From DATKEJ01 sp963768715 (lineage in GTDB: Bacteria; Bacteroidota; Rhodothermia; Rhodothermales; DATKEJ01), in NCBI GenBank assembly GCA_963768715.1, contig CAVYJC010000010.1, forward strand, positions 248,001 through 312,000: a DNA stretch of 64,000 nucleotides. The letters run 5' to 3'. The notes under the pieces were generated by a model that was not told where the DNA came from, did no database searches, and worked only from the letters and a program-made list of their open reading frames with translations. A program made the position numbers and the translations under genes. Positions 56,460 through 64,000 of the stretch are shown one piece after another (the stretch's first letter is position 1; each line of letters starts with the position of its first letter).

Positions 56460-57758
56460 ATGCGACATACGATACTAAGAACGGGCTGGCGCGGGGCATT
56501 GGCGCTGATTGTTGTTGCCGCCTTTGCGGGAGTCTCTTCGGCCCAATCGATCACGGTGGAGATCGAGAAAACGATCAATCCGGCCGACACACTCAACGTG
56601 GCAATCAAAGTCACGGAAACTGGTGTGACGTCAGATGTCGCTGCTGACATCTTCTTGGCTGCGACGGTCGACCTTTTGTACGACCCCAACGTTCTTCTCT
56701 ATGCGTATCATCCTACGTCAACCAGTAGGGATGCCGTATACGAGAGTTTCCCGCGTGTTGAAACGGCGTTTGCCGCGACCTATGGCCTGACGGTGTCGGG
56801 ATATTCGGTGGATACTATACCGTCGCGGGTCCCTAAACCGGCAAACGGGGACGAAGTCGACGTTTGCAACCCGCCGGACGCATCTTGCACAGCGCCGTAC
56901 GTTCGAACAAACCTAAAGGATGATGCGTTGTCGTCCCCTCTCCTCTTTGCCGGGGGCGTCACACAGACGCTGCTGACTCACAAATTCAAGATCCTGTCCC
57001 CTGAGGCTACGACCGGGGTGGCTCAGAAGACGAGCGCGGTTCCTTATGATGTGCAAGTTGACAGCGCGTCTCTTGCAATCTGCTTCATTGACAATTTCAG
57101 CGCAAGATCGGGCCAGTGTTGCTCGGGAAACGGTACTACTGCAGAAGAGGGGACAGTATTCGACTTCTGCCAGATCCAAAACGACCCTCTGCTCCCCGTT
57201 GAGCTGGAGGATTTCTCGGCGAAAGTCGATGCTGGGAATGTGGTGCTGAATTGGCAAACCGCTTCCGAGACCAACAACGCAGGCTTCTCGATAGAGCACG
57301 CCACGGGTGACGCCGGCTCCTTCGAAGAGATAGACTATGTAGACGGTGCAGGAAATTCGCTGGAGCCGAAAACCTACACCTACACGGTCAAAGGCCTCGA
57401 CATCGGAACGCACAGGTTCCGCCTGAAGCAGCTGGACTACGATGGCTCGTTCAAGTACTCGGATGCCGTCGAAACGACGATCGAACTGGCAGGTACGCAC
57501 CGCCTCGGCGCCGCCTACCCGAACCCGTTCAATCCGTCGACGAAGTTCGAGTTGGTAGTCGGTCGCGACCAGCGAGTCAAGATCGACGTCATTAACGCGC
57601 TCGGACAACGCGTCCAGCGCCTGTTCGACGGTGAGATGGAGGCCAATAAGCCTACGAACTTCACGTTCAACGCCGGCACGCTTCCAACAGGCTTGTATTT
57701 CTATCGCGTCGTCGGCGAGAACTTCGCCCAAACGCGACAGATGCTGCTCGTTAAGTAA
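56460..57758 (+). CDS. Secreted T9SS-sorted protein with possible cohesin-like N-terminal domain
   Basis: 432 residues. Signal peptide ends FAGVSSAQ. Residues 28-190 form a beta domain (SITVEIEKTINPADTLNVAIKV, then VDLLYDPNVLLYAYH) whose start resembles the cohesin-type pattern of strands followed by YDP-VL; this is tentative. A conserved linker LLPVELEDFSAKVDAGNVVLNWQTASETNNAGFSIEHA follows, as is common before T9SS tails. The C-terminus is a T9SS type A domain (GAAYPNPFNPSTKFELVV ... TGLYFYRVVGE). A CC pair (GQCCSGNG) lies in the middle. A strong terminator follows. Confidence 0.8.
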   Translation: MRHTILRTGWRGALALIVVAAFAGVSSAQSITVEIEKTINPADTLNVAIKVTETGVTSDVAADIFLAATVDLLYDPNVLLYAYHPTSTSRDAVYESFPRVETAFAATYGLTVSGYSVDTIPSRVPKPANGDEVDVCNPPDASCTAPYVRTNLKDDALSSPLLFAGGVTQTLLTHKFKILSPEATTGVAQKTSAVPYDVQVDSASLAICFIDNFSARSGQCCSGNGTTAEEGTVFDFCQIQNDPLLPVELEDFSAKVDAGNVVLNWQTASETNNAGFSIEHATGDAGSFEEIDYVDGAGNSLEPKTYTYTVKGLDIGTHRFRLKQLDYDGSFKYSDAVETTIELAGTHRLGAAYPNPFNPSTKFELVVGRDQRVKIDVINALGQRVQRLFDGEMEANKPTNFTFNAGTLPTGLYFYRVVGENFAQTRQMLLVK

Positions 57759-57782
57759 GACTTCGTTCCTAACCTCTTTCAA

Positions 57783-57819
57783 GAAAGGCCCCGTCGGTGA
57801 ATCCGGTCGGGGCCTTTCT
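57783..57819 (+). terminator. Intrinsic terminator after the T9SS gene
   Basis: Perfect 10-base stem aaaggccccg / cggggccttt (57784-57793 and 57808-57817) with a 14-base loop, followed by ct. Begins 25 bases after the stop codon. Confidence 0.88.
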
Positions 57820-57821
57820 GA

Positions 57822-57842
57822 TCATTAGCCACTGGTCATTCG
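57822..57842. repeat. Heptamer tandem array (tcattag / ccactgg)
   Basis: Three 7-base units: tcattag, ccactgg, tcattcg, followed by tggttat at the edge of the MITE-like element. Same theme as 2496-2530. Confidence 0.75.
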
Positions 57843-58128
57843 TGGTTATATGCACAATGAAAGTGACCGATCTTGTGCGCAAATGTGACGCCAAAACCCT
57901 TGCCTGACCGTAATTAATCCCAGGCATGAATGCCCGGGCTTAGTATGGCGCCCCGTAAACGGGGCTTCGCCGTCGGTCCGCCGGAGAAGGCCGGTTTACC
58001 GGCCGCTACTCCAAGGCCGGTCGTTTACGGCCGGCAGAGGAAATGAGCAGATGGTCTATTTTCTGAGTTACGTGACTTGGCCCATGCCCATGAGTTCGAG
58101 CGGTCACTTTCATTGTGCAGACAACCAC
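57842..58128. mobile_element. 287-base MITE/REP-like element with 28-base terminal inverted repeats, copy 2
   Basis: The left end 57842-57869 and the right end 58101-58128 are inverted repeats matching at 26 of 28 positions, the inner 19 perfectly (57851-57869 / 58101-58119). Inside are nested palindromes: ccaggcatgaatgcccgg, ccccgtaaacgggg, ggccggtttaccggcc and a further gtttac stem. No coding frame is present. The inner core is shared with 2686-2847. A non-autonomous mobile element is the best reading; I see no clear target duplication. Confidence 0.7.
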
Positions 58129-58179
58129 TAGCAACTAGCAACTACCACTCCGCACGCCGCACTCCGCACTCCGCACCTC
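58124..58179. repeat. Heptamer tandem array (gcaacta / gcactcc)
   Basis: Eight 7-base units: accacta, two gcaacta, ccactcc, gcacgcc, two gcactcc, gcacctc. It starts inside the right end of the MITE-like element and runs to the stop codon of the VOC gene (58178-58180). Confidence 0.9.
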
Positions 58180-58489
58180 ATTCAATCGAGATAAACTCTA
58201 CCGGAGCGCCGTTGTCTACGATGAAGGCGACGGTTACACCTTCGGACGGGCTGTTCGGTGCGATGAGAACCTCCTTCCCAACGATAGCTGCCTCCACATC
58301 CTCCACCTCAAAGGCGACATGAGGCACCGTCTTCACGAGATCAGGAAGCGGACAGTCTTCATCGAAACGCATCCATTCGATGCGGTATGGACTTGTCTCG
58401 TAGCCGGATACCCAAATGCCATATTCCGGCAGGTGCCTCTCCCCTTCTCGAGACTCGGTGGTTGGAATGCCAAGATGATGGTAGCGCAT
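58178..58489 (-). CDS. VOC-family (glyoxalase-fold) protein
   Basis: 103 residues. YHHLGIPT at the start and VPHVAFEVEDVEAAIVGKEV, then GVTVAFIVDNGAPVEFIS, give one beta-alpha-beta-beta-beta pair of the vicinal oxygen chelate fold, with His and Glu at the usual metal positions (H4/H5, H66-like, E100-like). A single-domain, half-size member should act as a dimer. Substrate unknown. Confidence 0.78.
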   Translation of the reverse strand: MRYHHLGIPTTESREGERHLPEYGIWVSGYETSPYRIEWMRFDEDCPLPDLVKTVPHVAFEVEDVEAAIVGKEVLIAPNSPSEGVTVAFIVDNGAPVEFISIE

Positions 58490-58492
58490 TGA

Positions 58493-58527
58493 ATTGCTAA
58501 ATGATAAATGCTAATCGCTAATTGGCC
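58493..58527. repeat. Heptamer tandem array (attgcta / aatgcta)
   Basis: Five 7-base units: attgcta, aatgata, aatgcta, atcgcta, attggcc. Immediately upstream of the VOC start codon, the only array here at a 5' end. Similar to the taatcgc array at 1298. Confidence 0.75.
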
Positions 58528-58601
58528 GTCACCATGAAGAGCGCCAAGCACGACGCACTCCCTCTCAAATCTTGTCCAGACTCGAGGGTGAACCTGCAAC
58601 C

Positions 58602-58636
58602 CGGACCTCGGACCACGGACGACGGACCTCGGACTT
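58602..58636. repeat. Heptamer tandem array (cggacct / cggacca)
   Basis: Five 7-base units: cggacct, cggacca, cggacga, cggacct, cggactt. It ends 2 bases before the stop codon of the next minus-strand gene. Same theme as 2963-3018, 55 kb away. Confidence 0.88.
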
Positions 58637-58637
58637 C

Positions 58638-59540
58638 CTATTCAAGATGTAGAAGCCGTCGATACGACTCGTCCACGTTGCTGTTGTGATTCCAGTAGTC
58701 AAGCATGATCGTGGTGTCACGGACGGCCACGGTTGTCAGTTCGCGCCGTTCCGAGCCAAAGCCGCTCATCCCCGACTCGGTCCAATCCAAGATGCGGTAT
58801 GGAAACGCGTCTTCGAACGTGACCGCCAAGGTCCGATCAAGTGCAGGATAAGTCAGGCGATAAGTAACCCGACCGTCTGAGTTCGTGCGCTCGGCCACGA
58901 CGTGCTGGACCGCAGGGTCGACATGGCTCAGCCGTTGAAAGAGTGTACCAGGAACCATGTCTAATTCCCCAATCGGGAGCGTCTCGGGCCTCACCCGGAT
59001 GCGCGTCCAGATCTCGTCCTCCAGATACGTCAGCGGCAGTGTGAACGTCCGATCGCCCTCTGACTCGAAATAGCTGAACCCTTTGCCGACATAACCCTCG
59101 GCGCCCAGGTTCAACTGCAGGAACGTATTGCCGCACCATTCCTGGGAAGACGTCGTAACCTTCACGACAGCGGGTTCGGTGCCGCTTTCGACAGGCATGA
59201 AGACGGACGTCATGAGTGAATACGGATAGATGCCGGTGGTGAACTTCTTGACCAGATTCAGTTTCAGGACCTTCTGCCGATCAGCGCCGGCGGTCTCGTA
59301 GTTGTCGAGCTTCACCTGCTTCTCGCGCGAAAAATCCTCGGTTACGAAGACCAGGACCGCGTGCCCTTCTCTCAACTCACCATACCGCGCCTGCGTCAAT
59401 TTGTAGCTCGTGATTTCGGCATTCCCCTGGTTCCAGTACGCTGCGAAATCATCCGTCGGCGCGATCTGCGCGTCGGGACATTCGGTTCCGATAATCACGG
59501 CGCATGCCAGAACTTTCGCAACGGCGAGGGACAGCTTCAT
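58638..59540 (-). CDS. Secreted/lipoprotein DUF protein, often mis-named 'septum formation inhibitor Maf'
   Basis: 300 residues from ATG 59540, with an N-terminal hydrophobic signal (LSLAVAKVLACAVIIGTECPD). The body matches a Bacteroidota family I know from motifs such as YWNQGNAEITSYKLTQARYGELREGHAVLVFVTEDFS, KQVKLDNYETAGADRQKVLKLN and TTSSQEWCGNTFLQLNL. Databases frequently label it Maf, but it has no Maf nucleotide-pyrophosphatase motif. It is exported and of unknown function. It is convergent with the heptamer array at its stop. Confidence 0.7.
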   Translation of the reverse strand: MKLSLAVAKVLACAVIIGTECPDAQIAPTDDFAAYWNQGNAEITSYKLTQARYGELREGHAVLVFVTEDFSREKQVKLDNYETAGADRQKVLKLNLVKKFTTGIYPYSLMTSVFMPVESGTEPAVVKVTTSSQEWCGNTFLQLNLGAEGYVGKGFSYFESEGDRTFTLPLTYLEDEIWTRIRVRPETLPIGELDMVPGTLFQRLSHVDPAVQHVVAERTNSDGRVTYRLTYPALDRTLAVTFEDAFPYRILDWTESGMSGFGSERRELTTVAVRDTTIMLDYWNHNSNVDESYRRLLHLE

Positions 59541-59780
59541 CTTGGGTTTGTTGGGTGAAGGAGACAACCCGTATTAAACGTCTCATTCGTCGCTACGTTC
59601 GATCCCGCTCGCTATTCCCAGACACCTCCACCGCGCTCAACTATCTCGGCCTTCCAGGGTCCGTGCGGGGTGGGTGGAAATAGAAGGGTCCAGGATCGGT
59701 TGATCGGTGATCTTGCCGTCGGTCTGGACGGGGAAAGTGGATATTCGTATCCTCCGCACTGCCAGCTTTCGAGCCGCGAC

Positions 59781-60320
59781 ATGCGACACGTCTTATTCAC
59801 CGTCCTCTTGTTCAGCTTTGCCGTCGGCCAGTTTGGTACGACGGCTCTGGTGCTCGTCCGCCATCAGCATGGTCGGCGGCGGGTCGAGGTACTGCGCTCG
59901 CATCATAGGGAGTTTGACGAAGCCGAGGACCTGACTCATCTCGTGATCAACTCGCCCGGAGGCGGGCCTTCGAATCCGTCCTTCGTCCGAATCGGAGGTG
60001 ACGAGGTGCTTTTCGACGGTCGTCTTTACGACATCGTGTCCGAAGAGGTCCGTGGAGACACGCTGCACCTTTGGGGATTCCGGGACCTCCACGAAGAGGA
60101 GGCGACCGGTCGGCTTGCTCAAAACTTCGAGGAAGCATCCCGTGACTACGGGGTCGCCGCGGCCTCATCTCCCATGAGCGACCTGCACGTACTCTACTAC
60201 ACCGTCATGCTCGCCGCGCTACGTCCACGGACGCCGGACGATCTTCGTTTTGCAGCGTCTGGAGAGCATGCCTTGGCTTCTCTTTTCGATGAGGTGCCGC
60301 ACCCGCCCCCGCGCGGCTGA
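59781..60320 (+). CDS. Hypothetical exported protein upstream of a TonB receptor
   Basis: 179 residues from ATG 59781. It starts with a hydrophobic signal (VLFTVLLFSFAVGQFGTTALVLV), then a histidine- and arginine-rich stretch (RHQHGRRRVEVLRSHHREFDE), then an alpha/beta-looking body. It ends 118 bases before the TonB receptor start, same strand, so joint regulation is likely. The His cluster would suit metal binding, but this is inference. I do not recognise a named family. Confidence 0.6.
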   Translation: MRHVLFTVLLFSFAVGQFGTTALVLVRHQHGRRRVEVLRSHHREFDEAEDLTHLVINSPGGGPSNPSFVRIGGDEVLFDGRLYDIVSEEVRGDTLHLWGFRDLHEEEATGRLAQNFEEASRDYGVAAASSPMSDLHVLYYTVMLAALRPRTPDDLRFAASGEHALASLFDEVPHPPPRG

Positions 60321-60438
60321 CGGCTCCGGTTCGCTGTCGCGGGGCGAATGATCACTCACCCCTGCCGTGGCGACACTCCTCAGCGGGTGAATGCTCGCTC
60401 GTGTTTCGAGGTTAACCTCATCGAACGGAGATATTGTC

Positions 60439-62787
60439 ATGTTTTCTACTGTGTGGCGCTGCCTGGCGGCGTCCATTCCGATTATTGTACTGGTGCTTCT
60501 GTTGCCCAGGCGCGTGCACGCTCAACGCGAGGTCCAGGGAGTGGTAACATCCAGATTGACCGGAGAACCGCTCGCCGACGTTCACGTGTACGTTCCCCGC
60601 CTCAAACGCGGCACCGTAACCGATCAAGACGGCCATTACGCGCTGACCAACCTGGCGCCGGGTACTTGGATCATCGAGTTCTCCCGCCTTGGCTTCGAGA
60701 AGCGCGTCCATTCACTCGGCGTCGGTGAAGCCGTGACTACGCTTGACGTGGTGCTCAGAACCGAGACACTCGAAGCGGGTGAAGTAGTCGTTCTGGCCGA
60801 CAATCCGCGCCATACGTCGGACGTGCCGCTTCAAACGCTTACGATCGATCAGACTGACCGCATCGAACAGGGCCGACAGAGCCTCTGGGAGGATCTCAGC
60901 CGGTTGCCCGGGATGGCGCGATCCACGAACGGACCCGGCATCGAGCGGCCGTACATCCGGGGACTCTCTGCCGGGCGAATACTTCTGCTCATGCAAGGCC
61001 TGCCTTATGCCTACCAGACGTGGGATCCGGAGGCCGGACTGTCAACGAACGGTAACGGAACGGAGCAAGTCGACGTGATCCAGGGGCCGGCCACGCTCCG
61101 TTACGGTCCCGGCGCAATGGGAGGCGTGATCGATTTAACGCCCGAGTATCCTGCCCCGGTCGGCCAGACGCGTGGCAGCTACACAGCCGGACTGTACAGC
61201 AATTCGGAAGGGTTGTACAGTGAACTCGCGCTCAAGCAAACACGGAAAGACTGGTTCTGGGGTGCTCGCGGGAGTTTCGACTCGCACGCCGACTACAAGG
61301 CCGGCGAGGAGTCGGAGCCCGAGGCGGAAGGCGGGGGCGGCGAAGAAGAAGGTCGTGTTCCCAATTCGCGCTACGACCATATCCACGCGCAGATCTTCGG
61401 CGGATTGAGCCGCGACTGGGGCAGCACGCGTCTGACCTATCAGTTCCTGCGGCACCGAAACGGAATCGTCGAAGCGGAAGAAGAGGAAGCGGGCGGCGAG
61501 AAGGAAGGAGAGCGTGAGATCAAGCCACCCTACCACTCGCTCCGCGATCACCTACTGACTTCAGATACCCAGGTTCAGCTCGGCAAGGGTTGGCTGCACG
61601 GCGTCGTCGGCCTTCAGATCAACCAACAGCAGGAATTCGAGCCGGCAGGTAATACAAACGGAGAGCCGGCGGGTGAGGCTGCCGTCGATCTCAATCTCGC
61701 CACCTTCCACTCACGATTCGACTATGAGGTCGCGCTAACGGAAGCCTGGTCTCTCACGGCCGGTCTCCAGGGCTCGGTTCAGAACAACGAAAGTGAAGGC
61801 GGAGAACCGTTCATCCCAAGTTCTGATCGCAAGCAGGCCGGCGCCTTCGGACTGCTTACATGGCAGCAGGCCCAAATCGTGATCGAGGGCGGGCTGCGGT
61901 ACGATTTCCAGCGATTGGGGACGTCACCGGCAAAGTCGGAAGAACAAGGGATTGGCTCCGTTGAGCCCGGTGGCGAGGAGGCCGAGATCGAGCGAGAGTT
62001 CAGCCTTGTGGGCGGTTCGGTCGGAGGAACATATCTCGCAGGCGAAGGCCGGTTCGCAAAAGTGAACCTCGGCATTGGAAACAGAGCGCCTGACGTCGCG
62101 GAGCTAACCGCGAATGGACCTCTCCGCGAGGTGCGCCGCTTTCTCATAGGGGATGCCGATCTGGATGCTGAATATAGCGTCGAGATGGATGCGACCGTTG
62201 GATGGGAATTCCCGGCGGCGACCGTGTCTGCCGGCGCTTTCTACAATAGGATCCTGAATTACACGTACCTGTTCGCCAATGGGGAGTCTATGGAGGACTT
62301 TCCGATCTATCTCTACCGCCAGGCGGACGCTGATTTCAAGGGCGGCCACGCCGGCGTAACCCTGCATCCACAGGAGTTGCGCGCCTTGAGTTTCTTTAGC
62401 CGCATCGACGTCGTGATGGCCGAGCTCAAAGACTCGCCCGGCTACGATGCACCGATGATACCCGCTTCGCATGTCATCAGCGGCGTGGAGATAAAGGGCG
62501 GGGCGATGGGACCGTTCCGGCAGTTGAAGCTCAAGGCCGAAATTGACGCCTACTTGAAGCAGGATCGCGTTCCGCCGTGGGAGATGTCCACCGAGGCTTA
62601 TTCACTGGTGAACGTGTCGGTGAACGGCCAGTTACCCTGGGGCGCGCACACTGTACTCATTGGATTGCACGGGCTGAATCTGCTCGACAAGGAGTACATA
62701 AGCCACCTTTCTCTCCTGAAACCCGACGGCATTCCGAACATGGGTCGATCCATCACCGTGTCGGCCATGGTGCCGTTCGGCTGGTAA
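60439..62787 (+). CDS. TonB-dependent receptor with acidic extracellular loops
   Basis: 782 residues from ATG 60439. Signal peptide ends RRVHAQ. An N-terminal carboxypeptidase-D-like regulatory domain (EVQGVVTSRLTGEPLADVHVYVPRLKRGTVTDQDGHYAL) precedes the plug (LPGMARSTNGPGIERPYIRGLSAGRILLLMQG, QVDVIQGPATLRYGPGAMGGVIDL). The barrel ends GRSITVSAMVPFGW. Two loops are unusually acidic: EESEPEAEGGGGEEEG and EAEEEEAGGEKEGERE. Zinc- and copper-type receptors of this class usually carry His-rich loops at these places, so a metal cation substrate is plausible. Confidence 0.85.
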   Translation: MFSTVWRCLAASIPIIVLVLLLPRRVHAQREVQGVVTSRLTGEPLADVHVYVPRLKRGTVTDQDGHYALTNLAPGTWIIEFSRLGFEKRVHSLGVGEAVTTLDVVLRTETLEAGEVVVLADNPRHTSDVPLQTLTIDQTDRIEQGRQSLWEDLSRLPGMARSTNGPGIERPYIRGLSAGRILLLMQGLPYAYQTWDPEAGLSTNGNGTEQVDVIQGPATLRYGPGAMGGVIDLTPEYPAPVGQTRGSYTAGLYSNSEGLYSELALKQTRKDWFWGARGSFDSHADYKAGEESEPEAEGGGGEEEGRVPNSRYDHIHAQIFGGLSRDWGSTRLTYQFLRHRNGIVEAEEEEAGGEKEGEREIKPPYHSLRDHLLTSDTQVQLGKGWLHGVVGLQINQQQEFEPAGNTNGEPAGEAAVDLNLATFHSRFDYEVALTEAWSLTAGLQGSVQNNESEGGEPFIPSSDRKQAGAFGLLTWQQAQIVIEGGLRYDFQRLGTSPAKSEEQGIGSVEPGGEEAEIEREFSLVGGSVGGTYLAGEGRFAKVNLGIGNRAPDVAELTANGPLREVRRFLIGDADLDAEYSVEMDATVGWEFPAATVSAGAFYNRILNYTYLFANGESMEDFPIYLYRQADADFKGGHAGVTLHPQELRALSFFSRIDVVMAELKDSPGYDAPMIPASHVISGVEIKGGAMGPFRQLKLKAEIDAYLKQDRVPPWEMSTEAYSLVNVSVNGQLPWGAHTVLIGLHGLNLLDKEYISHLSLLKPDGIPNMGRSITVSAMVPFGW

Positions 62788-62803
62788 TCCGGAACCACAA
62801 TGC

Positions 62804-63697
62804 CTACGCACTACCTCGAGAAAGGATGATGGAAACGCCAACCAATAAGAGTCCGCCGACGATCTGCATCGGGGCGAGGACCTTTCCATACGCCACCCAG
62901 TCGATGATAACGGCCGACAACGGCCAGAACAGTTCGTAGAGGGTGGCATGGGTAGCGGGGACGTGTTTGAGTCCATAGTAGTAGATGAACACAGCCACGC
63001 TTCCTGTCGAAAGCACGATGACGATGACGTATGTCATCTGCATTCCGGTGAGACTGATCTCAGGCGAGGGAATCGCGAGGAACACAGGTACGGCGAGCAG
63101 CGCTGTCAGGGCGAGACGCAGCGACGTCATCGTGAAGAACGACAAGTTGCGAAGCGCATACTTGCCCAAGACGGTGGAGCTGCCCCAAGCGAAGGCAGCG
63201 CCGAGGGCGAGCAGGGAGGCGGTCAGCCTCGAGTCGCCGACGTGCAAATCCGGCCAGCCCGACTTGAACGTGACGAAGTATCCTCCGAGAATGGCTAGTG
63301 CGGCATAGACCAGGAAACGACGCGTGATGCGTTCACGAAGGAGGACGACGGCGAGAAGGATGGCAAAGATCGGCTGAAACTTCTGCAGCAGTACGACCAC
63401 GGAAAGATCGATATAGCCGACATAGCTGAGAGCCTTGGTATAAAAGAAGGTGCCGAGAAGTCCACCGAAAACGGCGACCCAGAGCACCGATGCCCACCCG
63501 CGCTGGTCCTGCTCACGAATCTCTTTCCAGCCTTTGACGAGAAGGGGGGCGAAGAGAATCGCGCCGAGGGCGTGTTCGAGCAGCACGATGTACATCGATG
63601 AGATGTTCGAGAGGTGCTGGCGAAACAGTCCGTCCAGACTCCAGAGTATGGCCGCCCCGACGATGGCGAGAGATGGCAGGGCTCGGCTCGGCCTCAT
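62804..63697 (-). CDS. EamA/DMT family transporter
   Basis: 297 residues from ATG 63697 (a GTG at 63706 is possible and overlaps the upstream stop). About ten helices in two EamA repeats: ALPSLAIVGAAILWSLDGLF..GLLGTFFYTKAL and SLLALGAAFAWGSSTVLGKYAL..ATLYELFWPLSAVIIDWVAYG. Inner-membrane exporter of the drug/metabolite superfamily; substrate unknown. The gene directly follows the FabG-like reductase on the minus strand. Confidence 0.9.
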   Translation of the reverse strand: MRPSRALPSLAIVGAAILWSLDGLFRQHLSNISSMYIVLLEHALGAILFAPLLVKGWKEIREQDQRGWASVLWVAVFGGLLGTFFYTKALSYVGYIDLSVVVLLQKFQPIFAILLAVVLLRERITRRFLVYAALAILGGYFVTFKSGWPDLHVGDSRLTASLLALGAAFAWGSSTVLGKYALRNLSFFTMTSLRLALTALLAVPVFLAIPSPEISLTGMQMTYVIVIVLSTGSVAVFIYYYGLKHVPATHATLYELFWPLSAVIIDWVAYGKVLAPMQIVGGLLLVGVSIILSRGSA

Positions 63698-63705
63698 AGG
63701 CGGCA

Positions 63706-63999
63706 CTACATGTAAAGGCCGCCGTTCACGTGGAGAACGTGCCCGGTGATGTAATCGGATGCGTTGCTTGCAAGGAAGAGGGCGGTTTCTGCAATCTCAT
63801 CGGGCCGGGCGGCCCGACCCATCGGCACGGCGTCGAGCATCGCCTGTCTCGCGGACTCAGGCATGGCGCTCGTCATCTCGGTATCGACATAGCCCGGCGA
63901 CAGCACATTGACCGAAACCCCCCGACCGGCCAGCTCGCGCGCCAGACTCTTCGAAAAACCGATGATGCCGGCTTTGGAAGCGGCGTAGTTCGCTTGGCC
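63706..63999 (-). CDS. Short-chain dehydrogenase, FabG-like (3' part only)
   Basis: The last 97 residues are visible; the start lies beyond the window. YAASKAG holds the catalytic Tyr and Lys, followed by LSPGYVDTEM and the C-terminal GHVLHVNGGLYM, all typical of 3-oxoacyl-ACP reductase-like SDRs using NADPH. Whether it is the fatty-acid FabG or a specialised SDR cannot be decided from this end. Confidence 0.88.
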   Translation of the reverse strand, partial: GQANYAASKAGIIGFSKSLARELAGRGVSVNVLSPGYVDTEMTSAMPESARQAMLDAVPMGRAARPDEIAETALFLASNASDYITGHVLHVNGGLYM

Positions 64000-64000
64000 T

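Noticed and set aside
59612..59800. Minus-strand 62-residue frame upstream of the hypothetical exported protein
   Set aside because: It overlaps the start and leader of the plus-strand gene, and is proline/arginine-rich with no recognisable pattern.

Overview
The window looks like a chromosomal segment of a Rhodothermales-type member of the Bacteroidota/Rhodothermota group. Three proteins carry C-terminal type IX secretion (T9SS) sorting domains with the YPNPFNPST/YPNPF signature. Many secreted or outer-membrane proteins are present, the division-and-cell-wall (dcw) cluster has the Bacteroidota layout without murF, and GC looks fairly high by eye. The genes are mostly ordinary housekeeping genes. 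I see no phage, plasmid, CRISPR, restriction or secondary-metabolite locus, and no rRNA or tRNA gene.

Layout: 1-5.5 kb holds an outer-membrane barrel end, a uracil-DNA-glycosylase-like protein, a small lipoprotein, a conserved hypothetical and a secreted M30-like metallopeptidase. 5.5-11.3 kb (minus) holds a polysaccharide flippase, aroQ, a PhnP-like metallo-hydrolase, a small conserved protein, an outer-membrane protein and RNase G/E. 12-18.4 kb is a TCA block: citrate synthase and sdhCAB, with a second, truncated sdhB-like fragment beside it. 18.5-20.6 kb holds inositol-1-phosphate synthase next to a probable inositol-1-phosphate cytidylyltransferase. 20.6-24.5 kb holds rpoN, ruvB and a 7Fe ferredoxin. 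24.7-31.4 kb holds ahcY and metK flanking a giant T9SS metallopeptidase. 31.6-33.5 kb holds acpP, fabF and dciA. 33.7-39.6 kb holds a PQQ-type sugar dehydrogenase, TolC, an MlaC-like protein, a membrane protein and a small barrel. 39.7-55 kb is the dcw cluster in the order mraZ-rsmH-ftsL-ftsI-murE-mraY-murD-ftsW-murG-murC-ftsQ-ftsA-ftsZ, all on the minus strand. 55.4-57.8 kb holds a dockerin-like secreted protein and a T9SS protein. 57.8-64 kb holds a VOC protein, a DUF lipoprotein, a TonB receptor with acidic loops, an EamA transporter and the end of a FabG-like reductase.

Two patterns cut across the annotation. First, intergenic spacers, especially directly at stop codons, contain at least twelve short tandem arrays with a strict 7-base period. 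Each locus has its own heptamer theme, and one further array has an 8-base period. With REP/MITE-like palindromic elements at 2.7 and 57.9 kb they make up most of the non-coding DNA. Second, five genes (a lipoprotein, the M30-like peptidase, ftsZ, ftsQ and ftsW) each contain exactly one extra base that breaks the frame. Because three of them are essential division genes, consensus insertion errors are more likely than gene loss.
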